Origin: JBFWWP01 sp050246115
GTDB taxonomy: Bacteria; Planctomycetota; UBA8108; UBA1146; JAJFFE01
Assembly (NCBI GenBank): GCA_050246115.1
Contig: JBFWWP010000004.1
Location: 124,001-188,000 of the forward strand
Reading direction: 5' to 3'
DNA length: 64,000 bases
This document shows positions 29,865 to 38,585 of the stretch, piece by piece. Position numbers and translations under genes: made by a program. The notes under the pieces are model-generated. The model was given only the letters and a program-made list of their open reading frames with translations, was not told where the DNA came from and did not search any database. How positions within the stretch are numbered: the stretch's first letter is position 1; each line of letters starts with the position of its first letter.

Positions 29865-31919
29865 ATGGAAGCGGTGATCTCGGTCGCGTCGACCTGCGTC
29901 CTGCACCTGCCGCTGCTGCTCGCCTCGCGTCGATTCAACCGTTGCTTCTTCCCCGCCGAGTGTCGCGCTCAGGAATGGCTGCAGATCTTCTTCGTGGCCT
30001 GCGTCATCTGGCGCCTCGAGACATTGCTCCTGCACGCGTGCGGGGCGGTCCATTGGCCGGCGGTGGTCGGCGCCCATGTCTTGATCTGCGCCGCGTGCAG
30101 GATCGCTACTTCGCGAACCGTCACTGCCCCTCCGGGCGCGGCCACACCGGCACCCCAGAGCGGTGGACCGACGACGTTCGTGGCTGCGGGCTGGATCGTG
30201 CTGCTGGCGGCTCTCGCCCTCCACCGCGTCGTCTTTCTCCCGGATCCTTACGACGCACTCACCTACCACCTCATGCTCCCGGTGCACTGGCTGCAGACGG
30301 GAAGCCTTCAACTCCTTGCGACACCGTTCGGCGACGCCTCGCCTGGCTACACCCCGGAAGCGGTCGAGGGGTTCTTCCTCGCGCTGATGCTCCCCAGCGG
30401 ACACGACTCCTTGGCACGCGTCGGTCAGTTGCCGCTGGTGCTCGCCGCCGCCTACTTGGTGTTCGACCTGACGCGACGTGAGCGTCGAGAGTCGCCGACT
30501 TGGGTGGCGGCAGTCGCCGCGAGCGCGTTCCTGCTGCTGCCGGATCTGCTGACTCAAGGAACGAACTCCATGGCCGACGTCGGTGCCGCGGCGTTCTTCC
30601 TCGGTGCTTGCCAACAGCTCACACGTTACCGTGACGAAGGAAGCGCGGCGCGCGCAGTCCTCGGCGGCGCACTCGCAGGTCTCTTCGTCGCGAGTCGCTT
30701 CCCGGCCTTGCTCGCGTTCCCCCTCCTCGTAGCGCCATGGGTCGTGACGCTGCGCCGCAACAAGCGCCACGCGGCGCTGTTCCTCGCGTCGACCCTGGCG
30801 ACCGGCGCATTTCCATACCTTCGCAACTGGATGCTCACCGGCAATCCGGTCTATCCGCTCGCCGTCGACTTCGTGGCCGGACTCGGGTTTCCTGGGCTCT
30901 TCACCCGCGACGCCATGACCCAGTCGATCTTCCACCTCGAAGGTCAAAAGCTGCTCGACTACTACCTCTACTACTTGCGCGCGGGCCTCGGATGGTGCGC
31001 CGCCGGAGTGATTGCGCCGCTCCTGTTGTACCGACGCCCAACGACGTTGGGGTACGCACTCGGCGGGGCAGTGCTCCTCTGCTTGCAGCTCTTCGTCATG
31101 CCCTTCAATGCCAATGGTCGGTTCATCTTCCCCGCCTGGGCCTGGCTGGTCATCGCGGCCGCGAGCGCGCTCGGCGCCTCCCGGGGTGGCCGCGTGATTT
31201 TGGCCATCGGCTGCGGTGCGCTCGCGTGCGACACCCTGTGGGTGTTCCCGCTCTGGGCCATGAGTCGCGGGCACACCCTCTCGTTGGTCGCCGCAGGAGT
31301 CTTCCTTCTGGGGCTCAACACCGCCTGGCTCCTTGCGCGGCTGTCGCCCCGGGCCCGCGTCACGAGTTGGGCGACTGCCGCGACGCTCTGGCTCGTCGCC
31401 CTAGGGGTCGCCGGGGTGAAGCGTGAAGCACGACTCGATCGCATCTGGGCGCGAGATCATCGCTACGCCCCCTTTCGCGACGGCTGGCGCACGGTACGCA
31501 TGGATCTCCCGGCATTGCTAGCAGCCGACGGCTCGGCTCGACCGCTGCGAATCGCCTATACCGGACTCAACCTGCCCTACCCGCTGACGGGCAGCGCTCT
31601 CGCGAACCACGTCACTACCGTTCCCCTCGACGGCGGCCCGTCCGGTCAGCTCCCCCACGAGCAACGGCTGCGCCTACCCGACTACGACCTCAACCGACAC
31701 ACCGTGGTACTGGCACTCGACCGCATGCGACCGAACCGCGCTGCATGGCGTCAGGCCCTCACACGCGACGCGATCGACGTCCTCGCCGTCTACGTGCAAC
31801 CGGGCCACGACGTTCCCATCGAGTATCGTTGGGCAACGGCGGACCCCGCGAGCTTCGAACCCATCGACACCGGCGCCGCCGAAGGACAGTTGCTGCTGTT
31901 TCGCGTGCGGGAGCCGTAG
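29865..31919 (+). CDS. Polytopic membrane glycosyltransferase-like protein (GT39/ArnT-like)
   Basis: A 684-residue integral membrane protein with many helices and a C-terminal soluble part. The segment 'LPDPYDALTYHLMLPVHWLQTG' (Asp 130, Tyr 134, His 135) and the following helices match the pattern of PMT/ArnT/RgtA-type glycosyltransferases that use polyprenyl-phosphate sugars, and 'YLRNWMLTGNPVYPL' is another frequent element. The acceptor is unknown. It shares an operon with the preceding membrane/TPR gene. A 181-bp foldback element begins 15 bases after its stop. Confidence 0.72.
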   Translation: MEAVISVASTCVLHLPLLLASRRFNRCFFPAECRAQEWLQIFFVACVIWRLETLLLHACGAVHWPAVVGAHVLICAACRIATSRTVTAPPGAATPAPQSGGPTTFVAAGWIVLLAALALHRVVFLPDPYDALTYHLMLPVHWLQTGSLQLLATPFGDASPGYTPEAVEGFFLALMLPSGHDSLARVGQLPLVLAAAYLVFDLTRRERRESPTWVAAVAASAFLLLPDLLTQGTNSMADVGAAAFFLGACQQLTRYRDEGSAARAVLGGALAGLFVASRFPALLAFPLLVAPWVVTLRRNKRHAALFLASTLATGAFPYLRNWMLTGNPVYPLAVDFVAGLGFPGLFTRDAMTQSIFHLEGQKLLDYYLYYLRAGLGWCAAGVIAPLLLYRRPTTLGYALGGAVLLCLQLFVMPFNANGRFIFPAWAWLVIAAASALGASRGGRVILAIGCGALACDTLWVFPLWAMSRGHTLSLVAAGVFLLGLNTAWLLARLSPRARVTSWATAATLWLVALGVAGVKREARLDRIWARDHRYAPFRDGWRTVRMDLPALLAADGSARPLRIAYTGLNLPYPLTGSALANHVTTVPLDGGPSGQLPHEQRLRLPDYDLNRHTVVLALDRMRPNRAAWRQALTRDAIDVLAVYVQPGHDVPIEYRWATADPASFEPIDTGAAEGQLLLFRVREP

Positions 31920-31933
31920 TCCGCGTCGTGCTA

Positions 31934-32114
31934 AGGAGTCGCCCAAGAGTAACTTCGACATCTTGCCGTCGATTTGGGTCAGATTCGGCCGATCCGGAAA
32001 GCTCGGAACCGGAGGCGTAGCCTTAGTTCCGGTGAGGATTTCGAGGTCTTCGGATCGGTCGAAGATGGCCCGGAGCGACGAGCAAGAGGGTGAAGTTATT
32101 CTTGGGCGACTCCT
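31934..32114 (+). mobile_element. 181-bp foldback (MITE-like) element, copy 1
   Basis: The element starts AGGAGTCGCCCAAGA and ends with the reverse complement, TCTTGGGCGACTCCT; the terminal inverted repeats are 23 bp with one mismatch. Complementarity continues inwards (for example TTCGGCCGATCCG with CGGATCGGTCGAA) to a loop near GGAACCGG...GTTCC, so the whole element can fold as one long hairpin. It contains no ORF that could encode a transposase. It starts 15 bases after the TAG of the plus-strand GT39-like gene. No clear target-site duplication was seen. Confidence 0.85.
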
Positions 32115-32180
32115 AACCCACTCGCGACCTCCCGCAGTCGTGTCCCGAACTCGGGCCCCGCTTGCTCGACGACTCAACAG

Positions 32181-32215
32181 AAAAAGGGTCGGACCCCTCG
32201 TGGGATCCGACCCTT
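32181..32215 (-). terminator. Rho-independent terminator of the octapeptide-repeat gene
   Basis: On the minus strand a 13- to 14-bp stem with one mismatch (AAGGGTCGGATCCC pairing with GGGTCCGACCCTT) encloses a 4-base loop and is followed directly by TTTTTCTG. It lies about 57 bases after the stop of the repeat gene. This is the clearest intrinsic terminator in the window. Together with copy 1 of the 181-bp element it fills most of the 352-bp gap 31920-32271. Confidence 0.85.
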
Positions 32216-32271
32216 CGAACACTCGTACGCACTAGGGACTCATCGGTCCGAGCCCCTCACGCGCACACCCA

Positions 32272-35109
32272 CTACGGACACGGCGGGAAGCTGTTGCAAC
32301 CCAGACCATCGTTGGTCGGATCCGGTCCGCAGATCGGGAACGGCGCCGGCGGCGGAGCTCCGCCACTGAACAGGAACGCGAGGTTCCAGATCGCATCGGC
32401 GATGTTCAGATTGCCGTCGTCGTTCGAGTCGCACGCATCGTCGCACACCGGCGGAGCGGGCACGGTGCCACCGGGGAACAGGAACCCGAGCAATCGGATC
32501 CCGTCGGCGATGTCGACCACGCCGTCCGCGTTGCAGTCGCCACGAATCAGAGCCTGCACGCCAACAACGGCTTGCGCGGCGGACAACGTGGGATCGTGCT
32601 GCGCGGACATGCCTGGATCGTGGAAACCCGACTGGACCGGGGTATGCACCGCGGAGTGGATCGGGTTGTGGGCCGCGGAGGCCATCGGATCGTGAACCAC
32701 GGAGAACGACGGATCATGGATCGCAGAGTCACCAGCGCTGTGCATGCTGGTCCAGAACGGATCGTGGATCGTCGAAGTCAGCGGCCCGTGCAGCGCACTC
32801 TCACCGGGGATGTGAACGCTCGAGACGCCCGGATTGTGGGTCGCGGACAAGCCCGGATCATGCTGCGCCGAGTTGAACGGCGAGTGTACCGACGACGTGA
32901 GCGGATCGTGGTTCGCGGACAGCGCCGCGTCGTGGACCACCGACTGCGCGGGGTCGTGCTGCGCCGAAGCCGCCGGATCGTGCATGCCGGACCAGTGAGG
33001 ATCGTGCACGGTCGAGGTCAGCGGATTGTGCAACACGCTGTTGGCTGCGTCGTGAACCGACGAGATCGCCGGGTCGTGCGTACCCGAGACCGTCGGGTCG
33101 TGCTGATTCGAATTGAACGGCGAGTGCACGACGCTGATGGACGGATCGTGCTGCGTCGACGTGGTCGCGTCGTGAACGTTGGAGCGGGCCGGGTCGTGAA
33201 CGACCGACTGCGTGGGATCGTGCTGCATCGACCAGAACGGGTCGTGCGTGTTCGATCCCAGTGGGTCGTGCTGACCCGACAAGGTCGGCACGTGCACCGT
33301 CGAGACCGCCGGGTCGTGGATGTCGGACGCCAACGGCCGGTGGACTCCGGACATCAGCGGCGCGTGCACACCGGACACCAACGGATCGTGGTGGTTCGAG
33401 TTGAACGGCGAGTGCACCGCACTCACCACGGGTACGTGGACTTGCGACAGTCCCGGCTCGTGGATGTTGGTGGTCACCGGGTTGTGGAACTGCGACAACG
33501 AGGGGTCGTGTTGCGACGACCAGAACGGGTCGTGCACCGCCGAGTTGAACGGGTTGTGGTTGCTGCTGATCCCCGGCTCGTGGATCGGCGAGATCGTCGG
33601 GTTGTGGAACGACGACACGCTCGGACTATGCGTCACCGACTGATCCGGAGCATGGAAGATCGAGTTCAGCACCGGGTGCGAGCCCGACACGAGCGGATCG
33701 TGCTGCGACGACAGGGTCGGAGCATGGAACGGCGACAGCGCCGGGTCGTGTTGGCTCGAGACGAACGGATCGTGTTGAGCCGACATGACCGGAGAGTGCA
33801 CGGTCGACACTACGGGGTCGTGCTGCGCGGTCAGGGCCGGGTCGTGCACCGCCGACAAGTTGGGATTGTGCGTCGACGAATCCGCGGCGGTGTGCATGCC
33901 GGTCCAGTGAGGATCGTGGACGAGCGAGGTCGATGCAATGTGCTGAGAGCTCGGCCCCGGCAAGTGGACGCCGGACACGAACGGGTCGTGGCCGGACCCC
34001 GACAAGTTGGGGTTGTGGGCCGAGAAGGTCGGGTCGTGGCCCGTGGCCGTCAGCATGGGATCGTGCAAGGGCGACAGCGTCGCGTCGTGCTGGCTGGTCA
34101 CCACTGGGTCGTGGATCGGCGAGATCGACGGATCGTGCATCGAGGTCCACAACGGATCATGCAGCTGCGAGAACTCCGGCGGGTGAGCTTGGCTCATGCC
34201 GGGATCATGCAACGGCGACAAGCCCGGCACGTGCACCTGCGACACGAACGGCTCGTGCTGGTCGGAGCGAATCGGCGCGTGCATGACCGAAGTCAGCGGC
34301 TGGTGCGTGTTGGTCATGGTCGGATCGTGGACGATCGACTGAGCGGGGTCGTGGGTGCTGGAGATCGCCGTGTCGTGCATGGACGACCAGAACGGGTCGT
34401 GGATGTCCGACGTCAGCGGGTTGTGCAGGCTGCTGCTGGCCGGATCGTGGATCGAGGAGGTCACGGGATCGTGAGTGCCGGACGTCGCGGCGTCGTGCTG
34501 CGCCGAGACCATCGGTGCGTGTACCGATGAGTCGAACGGCTGGTGCACCATCGACTGGTTCGGGTTGTGCAGGATCGACGCCGCGGGTTCGTGGATCGCG
34601 GACTGGGCTGCCGTGTGCATGCCGGTCCAGTGGGGATCGTGCACATCCGAGGTCAACGGGTTGTGGAGCGTGCTGCTGCCGGGGTCGTGCACGGCGGAGA
34701 TCGCCGGATCGTGGCCGGTCGACACGCTCGGGTCGTGCTGCTGGGAGGTCAGCGGTGAGTGGACCGCAGAGTCCAGCGGCGCGTGAATCGGCGACAGGTC
34801 TGGATCGTGCAGAATCGACACCGCCGGGTCGTGCAACGCCGAGTTCGTGGCCGTGTGCATGCCCGACCAAACCACGTCATGGATGGTCGACGTCAGGGGG
34901 TTGTGCAGGGCGCTCTCGCCCGGGATGTGGACGACCGAAAGCGCTGGGTCGTGCTGAACCGACATCGCCGGATCGTGCTGCGCCGAAGCGCCGGGGTCGT
35001 GCAACACCGACGCCACTGGGTCGTGCGTGGTTTGTGCAAACGAATGCGAGGGCACGCATGCGGCAAACGCGCATACGACTCCCGCGATCACGAGACACTT
35101 GCGAAGCAT
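32272..35109 (-). CDS. Secreted octapeptide-repeat protein (HDPxxSxx, 102 repeats) with dockerin-like tail
   Basis: A 945-residue exported protein. ATG 35109 has GGAGGAGG six bases upstream and starts a signal peptide (cleavage near 'HSFA'). Residues 29-845 are a nearly unbroken run of 102 octapeptides of consensus H-D/N/A-P-x-x-S/T-x-x; only around octads 41-43 does the length slip (9, 7, 9). Trp replaces the fifth residue in octads 7, 17, 27, 37, 47, 63, 75, 85 and 95, so an 80-residue super-repeat overlies the octads. The last 100 residues have two EF-like calcium repeats ('RGDCNADGVVDIADGIRLLGFLF', 'SNDDGNLNIADAIWNLAFLF') with eight Cys. Fold and function are unknown; a His-lined solenoid or fibre is plausible. 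Probably monocistronic, with a terminator 57 bases downstream. Confidence 0.9.
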   Translation of the reverse strand: MLRKCLVIAGVVCAFAACVPSHSFAQTTHDPVASVLHDPGASAQHDPAMSVQHDPALSVVHIPGESALHNPLTSTIHDVVWSGMHTATNSALHDPAVSILHDPDLSPIHAPLDSAVHSPLTSQQHDPSVSTGHDPAISAVHDPGSSTLHNPLTSDVHDPHWTGMHTAAQSAIHEPAASILHNPNQSMVHQPFDSSVHAPMVSAQHDAATSGTHDPVTSSIHDPASSSLHNPLTSDIHDPFWSSMHDTAISSTHDPAQSIVHDPTMTNTHQPLTSVMHAPIRSDQHEPFVSQVHVPGLSPLHDPGMSQAHPPEFSQLHDPLWTSMHDPSISPIHDPVVTSQHDATLSPLHDPMLTATGHDPTFSAHNPNLSGSGHDPFVSGVHLPGPSSQHIASTSLVHDPHWTGMHTAADSSTHNPNLSAVHDPALTAQHDPVVSTVHSPVMSAQHDPFVSSQHDPALSPFHAPTLSSQHDPLVSGSHPVLNSIFHAPDQSVTHSPSVSSFHNPTISPIHEPGISSNHNPFNSAVHDPFWSSQHDPSLSQFHNPVTTNIHEPGLSQVHVPVVSAVHSPFNSNHHDPLVSGVHAPLMSGVHRPLASDIHDPAVSTVHVPTLSGQHDPLGSNTHDPFWSMQHDPTQSVVHDPARSNVHDATTSTQHDPSISVVHSPFNSNQHDPTVSGTHDPAISSVHDAANSVLHNPLTSTVHDPHWSGMHDPAASAQHDPAQSVVHDAALSANHDPLTSSVHSPFNSAQHDPGLSATHNPGVSSVHIPGESALHGPLTSTIHDPFWTSMHSAGDSAIHDPSFSVVHDPMASAAHNPIHSAVHTPVQSGFHDPGMSAQHDPTLSAAQAVVGVQALIRGDCNADGVVDIADGIRLLGFLFPGGTVPAPPVCDDACDSNDDGNLNIADAIWNLAFLFSGGAPPPAPFPICGPDPTNDGLGCNSFPPCP
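32575..35025 (-). repeat. Coding tandem repeat, 24-bp unit x 102
   Basis: The DNA behind the octapeptides. The frame and length are kept for 2.4 kb while third positions vary, so neighbouring units are far from identical at DNA level. That indicates long selection on the protein rather than recent slippage. Units 240 bp apart resemble each other more than adjacent units do, marking an ancestral ten-unit block. A 652-codon open frame on the opposite strand is only a by-product of this regularity. Confidence 0.85.
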
Positions 35110-35184
35110 GGAATACCTCCTCCTCTTTCCTCGTGAACCGCGGCGACGTCCGACAAGGACGAGCGCGCGAGGTCCACGCATCGG

Positions 35185-36480
35185 TTACTGTTCGCCATCC
35201 GCTCCGGGTGAAACCGGAGCACTGTCTTCGGCGTCCGGCCGCGTTTCCGGGGCCTGACTCTTGGCCTCGTAGCGCGGAATCCCGCGACGCGAGACGTACT
35301 CGTAGAAGTCTTCGGCGGCCTGGGCACGGTCCAAGAAGGTCACGAGGTCGGACCGGGCCAAGTAGCTGTAGTAGCACGCGAGCGCCACACGCATCGGTCG
35401 CACTTGATCGGTGTAGTAACCGAAGCGGTCGATTCGCCCGCGGAGCGATGGGGCGGCCCGCTGCATGTACTCGCTGATCTTCACCTCATCCGCGTAGTTG
35501 TCGGCCAGCTGATCGAACGGACCATCATAGTAGTCGTTGCGGTTGGAATTCAGGCGGCGGATCGCCAGCAGCACCTTACGGTTGCCGTGAGCCGCGTCGA
35601 GCCAGAAGGCGAAACCGCTGCGCTGACCGATCAGCAGCTCCGGCCGCTCGGCATCGGGAACGAGGACGTCAGGAACCCCGGGCTCCTCGTTCAACACCCA
35701 GAAGAAGTACTCCTTCTTGTCGTGGAACAAGAGGAAGAACTGGTACCCGGATTCGTCGAAGGTGCGCTCGATGAAGACTTCGTCGGGGCCGAGTTCGAAG
35801 CGCTTCGGCGGCACTTGCGGCAGCGGGTACAAGTGAAAGATGACCTGCTTCCCCCGGTACTTGACGACCCAGTCCAACGGGGTGAGCGACTCGAGGGAGA
35901 GCCCTTCTTTCTGCGTGAAGAACTTCGAGTTGCTGAGGCCCGTCTTCGGTCCCCGCAGTTGCGGAAACTCCACGTACTCGAAGTAGCCGAACGAGACCTC
36001 GCCCTCGTCGCGCTTGCCGGCGGGAATACGAATGTTGCCCCAGATCTGACGGCCGCGAACGTTGAGGATGAAGTAGTAGTAGTTCTCGGACGGGTAGACG
36101 ACGACCTCGTCGGGCAGGCGCGAGAAAACATGCCAGAACATCGCGTCCGCGTCGTAGAGGTTGAGCCCCTGGGTGTACAGCCCCTCGATGAAGCGTTGGT
36201 TGAGTAGCATGTAGGAGGTTGGCGATTCGGTGGGCGGCGTCGCGGATGGCGGCGCAGGAGCGGCCGCACCGGCATTCGGTGGAGGATCGGCCGAGAGGAT
36301 GGCGGCTGGCGGAAGCACGCCACTCGGGGGCGCCATCGAAGTGCCCGGGCCCGCGCACCCCGATGCAACGGCAGCGGACGCGAGTACCGCGCACATCGCT
36401 GCCCGAAGTCCGGCGTGGGAAGTCGGGCGAGGCAGAAGCCAGGCTGGGAGTCGCATCGTAGGCACGAAGACACCGATCAT
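35185..36480 (-). CDS. Putative lipoprotein of unknown function
   Basis: A 431-residue protein. ATG 36480 is preceded by GGGAGGTGG, and the N-terminus has a hydrophobic segment ending 'AAVASGC' (Cys 42), a fair lipobox. A Pro/Ala-rich linker (45-90) leads to a globular domain rich in aromatic and charged residues ('DADAMFWHVFSRLPDEVVVYPSENYYYFIL', 'YFEYVEFPQLRG', 'FIERTFDESGYQFFLLFHDKKEYFFWVL'). I do not recognise it, though there is a faint resemblance to GWxTD-type proteins. It lies 75 bases upstream of the octapeptide gene on the same strand, so the two could be co-transcribed. Confidence 0.7.
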   Translation of the reverse strand: MIGVFVPTMRLPAWLLPRPTSHAGLRAAMCAVLASAAVASGCAGPGTSMAPPSGVLPPAAILSADPPPNAGAAAPAPPSATPPTESPTSYMLLNQRFIEGLYTQGLNLYDADAMFWHVFSRLPDEVVVYPSENYYYFILNVRGRQIWGNIRIPAGKRDEGEVSFGYFEYVEFPQLRGPKTGLSNSKFFTQKEGLSLESLTPLDWVVKYRGKQVIFHLYPLPQVPPKRFELGPDEVFIERTFDESGYQFFLLFHDKKEYFFWVLNEEPGVPDVLVPDAERPELLIGQRSGFAFWLDAAHGNRKVLLAIRRLNSNRNDYYDGPFDQLADNYADEVKISEYMQRAAPSLRGRIDRFGYYTDQVRPMRVALACYYSYLARSDLVTFLDRAQAAEDFYEYVSRRGIPRYEAKSQAPETRPDAEDSAPVSPGADGEQ

Positions 36481-36881
36481 GGATGGCCACCTCCCGCAAG
36501 CGTGAGTGAGCACGCCAACGGAGATGGGCGCCACACTCCCGTGTGTTCGAAACTCAACGTGGACTCGCATCGCCCAAATGCGAGAACTCAACTTCTAACT
36601 CGTCAAACAGTCGGGCGCAACCGAAAAGTTTGTCGTCGCTGCCGCAGGGCGTAGCCCGTGTCGAGCAAGAAGCTGGCCGCTCGGACGGGCGAGTCTGTGC
36701 GGGGAAAGGGGGAGGCGGTTCTCGGAAACGCGAAGGTGTGCCGCGCAGCGCCGTTCCTCGGGGCACCGTGAACGGAGCAGAGCTCGGACCTTGGAGACCC
36801 GACTGCACGAGGCCAAAATCAACAGCGAATTCGCAAGCAACTCTAGTTCGCGCTTGGCGCTACGAGCGCAGCCTTGGCGAC
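36481..36881. other. 401-bp gap with a fragment of the palindromic family
   Basis: No gene is seen between the lipoprotein gene and serA. At 36813-36870 there is a copy of the arm sequence found at 45661 and 44950 (CAAAATCAACAGCG...GCAAGCAACTCTAGTTCGCG then CTTGGCGCTACGAGC). The rest is unremarkable. Confidence 0.55.
36813..36870 (+). repeat. Palindromic family, partial copy (36.8 kb)
   Basis: About 58 bases matching the left arm of the 45661-45827 copy, including the shared core AGCAACTCTAGTTCGCGCTT. The inner and right parts are lost. It lies just downstream of the serA stop codon. Confidence 0.7.
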
Positions 36882-38468
36882 TCAGGACGGCGGACTTGGC
36901 ACCGCTCGCGCCCACGTCACGCCCTCTTCTTGCTGAATCCGCTGCAGAGCGGCGGCGGAGGGCGCATCGTCGAGTTGGAAGACCGACAGGGCACTCCCCC
37001 CAGCGCGATCGCGGCCGAGGGAGAGATTCGCAATGTTGAGACCGAGTCCACCCAACACGCCGCCGACTCGGCCCATCATGCCCGGGCGGTCGTCGCTCCG
37101 CGTCAGGAGCAGGGGCCCTTCCAAGGAAGCGTCGAGCAGATACTCGTCCAAACGAACGAGTCGCAGCGAGTTGCGTCCGACGACCGCACCCTCCAAGCGG
37201 CGACTGCCGGAAGCGCCCTGAACCTCGAGGCCAACCCACCGAATCCAGTCGGTCTGTCGCGTCCGACAGCGGAACACGATGTCGAGACCGCGCTCGCGCG
37301 CAATCAAGCGCGCGTTCACCGTGTTCACCAGGACCTCTGCGGAAGGTTGCAGGAAGCCGGCAAGCGCGTGATCGGTCACCAACCGCTGAAGCAAGGCGAT
37401 GTTGTCTTGGTCTTCGAGCTCGACCGTCAACGACCGCGGCGCCTCATCCAACGTATGCGCCAAGAGCCAGCCGAGCTGGCGTGCGAGCTGCGCGATCGGG
37501 CTGTACCGGGTCGCGTCGTCGCCCGCGAGGCTCGCCGCATTCACGGCGTTCTCGACGGTCCCGTGCAGGAGATATGCTGCCACCTGCCGTGCACTCGCCG
37601 TGGCAACTTGCTCTTGCGCCTCGACCGTCGAGGCCCCGAGGTGAGGAGTGACGATGATCCGCGGGTGCCCCAGGTAAGGCGAACTGGCCGGTAGCGGCTC
37701 TTGGGCGAACACGTCGAGCGCCGCCCCCCCCACCTGACCACTCGCGAGGGCCGCCAACAACCCGGACTCGTCGACGACCTCCCCGCGACTGCAGTTGACG
37801 ATCCGGACACCGCGTTTGCAACGTGCCAGATTCGCTTCCCCCATGAGCCCACGCGTACCGTCGGTCAGCGGCGTGTGCAGGGTGATGAAGTCGGCGTCCG
37901 GCAGCATGTCCTCGAAGGTGCGAGGCTCGGCTCCCAGCTGCTTGGCGGCGTCCGGCGACAGGAAGGGATCTACGGCGATGACGTTCATGTCGAGCCCCCG
38001 CGCCATTCGGGCCACGTGAGCTCCGACCCGCCCCATGCCGACGATGCCGACGGTCTTGCCCTTGACCTCGGTGCCCGTGAAGTCTTTGCGGTTCCACTTC
38101 CCATTGGACAACTGCGCGTGCGCGAACGGAATGTGGCGCGCCAGACTCATCATGAGCGCCACGGTCAGCTCGGCCGCCGCGCGTGCGTTCGACCCGGGCG
38201 TATTCATGACGACGACACCGTGCTTGGTGGCGGCTTGGAGGTCGACGTTGTCGACGCCGGCACCGGCACGGCAAACGCACCGCAGCTTCGTCGCGCGCTC
38301 CAGCAGATCGGCCGTCACTTGAGTACCGGACCGGACGATCCAACCGTGGATCGAAGGTACGACCTCCTCCAGTCGCTCACTCTGTTCGACGACTTCGAGG
38401 CCCGGTTCGGCCAGGAGGATCTGACGGGCGTCCGGCGGCAACGGATCCGAAATGAGTACGCGATACAT
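36882..38468 (-). CDS. serA: D-3-phosphoglycerate dehydrogenase
   Basis: A 528-residue enzyme oxidising 3-phosphoglycerate, the first step of serine synthesis. The catalytic core has 'CRAGAGVDNVDLQAATKHGV', the NAD-binding 'VGIVGMGRVGAHVARMARG', 'NCSRGEVVDESGLL' and 'TPHLGASTVEAQ' with the catalytic His. An ASB intervening domain and a C-terminal ACT domain ('DDRPGMMGRVGGVLGGLGLNIANLSL') follow, the long-form (type 1) architecture known for serine feedback control. It lies just upstream of a repeat-bearing gap that separates it from the fab cluster. Confidence 0.96.
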   Translation of the reverse strand: MYRVLISDPLPPDARQILLAEPGLEVVEQSERLEEVVPSIHGWIVRSGTQVTADLLERATKLRCVCRAGAGVDNVDLQAATKHGVVVMNTPGSNARAAAELTVALMMSLARHIPFAHAQLSNGKWNRKDFTGTEVKGKTVGIVGMGRVGAHVARMARGLDMNVIAVDPFLSPDAAKQLGAEPRTFEDMLPDADFITLHTPLTDGTRGLMGEANLARCKRGVRIVNCSRGEVVDESGLLAALASGQVGGAALDVFAQEPLPASSPYLGHPRIIVTPHLGASTVEAQEQVATASARQVAAYLLHGTVENAVNAASLAGDDATRYSPIAQLARQLGWLLAHTLDEAPRSLTVELEDQDNIALLQRLVTDHALAGFLQPSAEVLVNTVNARLIARERGLDIVFRCRTRQTDWIRWVGLEVQGASGSRRLEGAVVGRNSLRLVRLDEYLLDASLEGPLLLTRSDDRPGMMGRVGGVLGGLGLNIANLSLGRDRAGGSALSVFQLDDAPSAAALQRIQQEEGVTWARAVPSPPS

Positions 38469-38530
38469 GCAGGCTGACTCCTCGTTAGACGCACTCCCGT
38501 TAGGCGCACTCCTCGTTAGACGCAGCGTCA

Positions 38531-38580
38531 GCGCTAACCCGGACGATTCATGAGCCGTCGGCTGAGAAGGGCCAGGAACG
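38531..38580 (+). repeat. GCTAACCCGGAC repeat, copy 1
   Basis: Fifty bases (GCGCTAACCCGGACGATTCA onwards, ending GAAGGGCCAGGAACG) that recur at 51913-51962 with about 46 identities. The core AGCCGTCGGCT folds as a 5-bp hairpin. It sits in the 117-bp gap between fabF and serA, next to a short tandem array (actcctcgttagacgc) at 38478-38522. Confidence 0.75.
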
Positions 38581-38585
38581 ACCGG

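Noticed and set aside
31934..32114. Target-site duplication around the 181-bp elements
   Set aside because: The flanks of the three copies share no more than one or two bases, so no duplication can be claimed.
32572..34530. A 652-codon open frame on the plus strand, opposite the octapeptide gene, reading as Arg/Val/His-rich repeats
   Set aside because: It is the mirror of the regular HDPxxS codons. It has no signal peptide or recognisable domain, and the minus-strand frame has signal peptide, ribosome site, terminator and dockerin-like tail.
32575..35025. Possible CRISPR array because of the regular 24-bp spacing
   Set aside because: There are no identical repeats with unique spacers; units vary continuously and stay in one open frame. 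No cas genes are nearby.
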